NCBI GenBank assembly: GCA_022266195.1
Contig: WHVY01000001.1
Location: forward strand, 7,192,001 to 7,256,000
Source: Tetranychus cinnabarinus
Taxonomy: Eukaryota > Arthropoda > Arachnida > Trombidiformes > Tetranychidae
Reading direction: 5' to 3'
DNA length: 64,000 nt
Part shown: piece after piece, positions 62,760-64,000 of the stretch
Position numbering within the stretch: the first letter of the stretch is position 1
How the letters are laid out: the number at the start of each line of letters is the position of its first letter
Translations under genes and position numbers: made by a program
Notes under the pieces: generated by a model
The model's input: the letters and a program-made list of their open reading frames with translations, nothing else
What the model was told of the DNA's origin: nothing
Database searches by the model: none

Positions 62760-64000
62760 TATACGTTAACAATATTCATTAAAGATTGAAAGCTTTAACA
62801 GCATAAAGAATATCATGTTTACATTCCGATAAAGTTGACAGTTTATCATGAAAATAATTAATAAACATCGAGAGAAACGAACAAATTATTATATTGATTA
62901 TGAGATTGAATCGACAGTTTTTCATTGATATCATTTCATCAACCGAGTTTTCAGTCGTAAAAAAACCGACTTGTAAAGGCTGGATTTGAATGAAAAATTT
63001 TAAGTGTTTAAGTCACTTTTTTTCGTGTTTTAACTGGGAGTTATTAATATTTGAAAAAATAAAAAATCGAAAACTCGAATGTAAAATAATAAAGCGAAAG
63101 TAAAGTTTCAAGAAAGTATTTCCGAATGAAAAATGTTTGCTCAATGTTTGTTTATTTGAACAAATCTTTCGAAACTGCTTTTGATGCTAAAAGTTGAATC
63201 TGCAGCAAATCAAGGAATGAAAATTACAGATTTTTTCAAGTCTTCGGTTGAAAATAGTTTTTTGCTGAAAAGGCTTGGAAGAAAAGTTATTGCAGTTCAT
63301 CGAAGCCAGGAAACATTAAAATGTTTTACATCTAAAAGAGAACGGCGTTTTCTAGATATAAACTCGTGCACCTCTGGTCAGCTTATGGTCTCATTGAACT
63401 TCCAGAGAAGATGTAACTACATTTACATTCATTGAAGACAAAACTTGCAAAAAAGAAACTTTTGTTTTTCTGAAAACCGAATGCTTTCTCCATCAAAGGC
63501 TATCGTAAATATTGATTAAACCAACATAATTTCACCTATGGTCACACTGAGTACTTAACGGTATCGTTATCTTATAATGACGTTTGGCTTAGAGACATTC
63601 ACTCGTAATCCCTAGAGAGTCCTTGAACGACAGTGTCGATGTTTTTCGGTCGAGCAGACACATGTACCATTTATCCGAACCGATTTCATTCGTGCTAACC
63701 AGGATCTCTTTTACAATGCAAATCATCATTTGATGAAAACTAACCTTTCTCACGAACTCTTTGAGTTTTTTTTACTAGTTCAATACAAGATGAAAAATGA
63801 GTTCGAGTTTAGGTTAAAGATGAAGGCAGATTGAGTTGTAAAATTCAAACATTTGCCAATCCATCAACGAGCCTATGAAATTCGTGTATTTGTATTCGGA
63901 CTCAGTTTGAGAAAGCAATAAATTGTAGTTTCAAACGAACAAACTCTTAAAGATTGAACAAATTTTGCCGTTAATTTACATTTTCATTTTGTTATTTTGT
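62760..64000. other. Right-end gap
   Basis: An open frame of 84 codons at 63181-63435 has no recognisable domain and no supporting splice or start context that I would trust. Nothing else is evident to the window end. Confidence 0.4.

Noticed and set aside
63181..63435. 84-codon open frame near the right end
   Set aside because: It has no recognisable domain, no supporting splice context, and sits in AT-rich DNA where such lengths arise by chance.

Overview
The window is eukaryotic nuclear DNA, AT-rich, with split genes using GT-AG introns and no bacterial features. Arthropod-type regulators (a caudal homeobox gene, an NR2E nuclear receptor of the Hr83 type, a very large split ends gene), compact genes and many short terminal-inverted-repeat elements suggest an arthropod, possibly a small-genome chelicerate such as a mite. 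The organism assignment is inference. All exon joins below were worked out by eye from reading frame, splice dinucleotides, phase and family similarity.

Left part (1-19 kb): a ten-exon receptor-type guanylate cyclase on the + strand (1494-13000), then a three-exon nuclear receptor with an Hr83-like DNA-binding domain and no visible ligand-binding domain (15143-17088). Long AT-rich gaps separate them.

Middle (19-38 kb) is the most rearranged part. A mitochondrial Hsp70 (19254-21652) is followed 9 bases after its stop by a broken antisense piece of a SUMO-protease gene. Next comes an intact intronless caudal gene (- strand, 22002-22655), a decayed inverted copy, and a second inverted copy that is a pseudogene (about 24110-25527). 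That pseudogene was hit by a 552-bp inverted-repeat transposon and by a short insert matching the SUMO-protease gene. Further on are two inverted, intact SEC61 gamma genes (27980-28434 - and 34776-35209 +). Between them lie an unrecognised two-membrane-span protein gene and a myosin essential light chain gene whose first coding bases look copied from SEC61 gamma exon 1. The parent SUMO protease lies at 35862-37609 (-).

Right part (38-64 kb): split ends (- strand, 39299-55063, about 4844 residues, one 13.7-kb exon) is head-to-head with a + strand pair. A LYR-motif microprotein resembling the one encoded upstream of vertebrate MIEF1 ends only 21 bases before a TMEM203-like gene, which suggests a bicistronic mRNA. 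The last 7 kb hold two inverted-repeat elements and a probable small secreted-protein gene (62244-62759).

The genes are mostly unrelated housekeeping or developmental genes, so no operon-like pathway is seen apart from the LYR/TMEM203 pair. The main theme is local inverted duplication with recycling of gene fragments (caudal, SUMO protease, SEC61 gamma).
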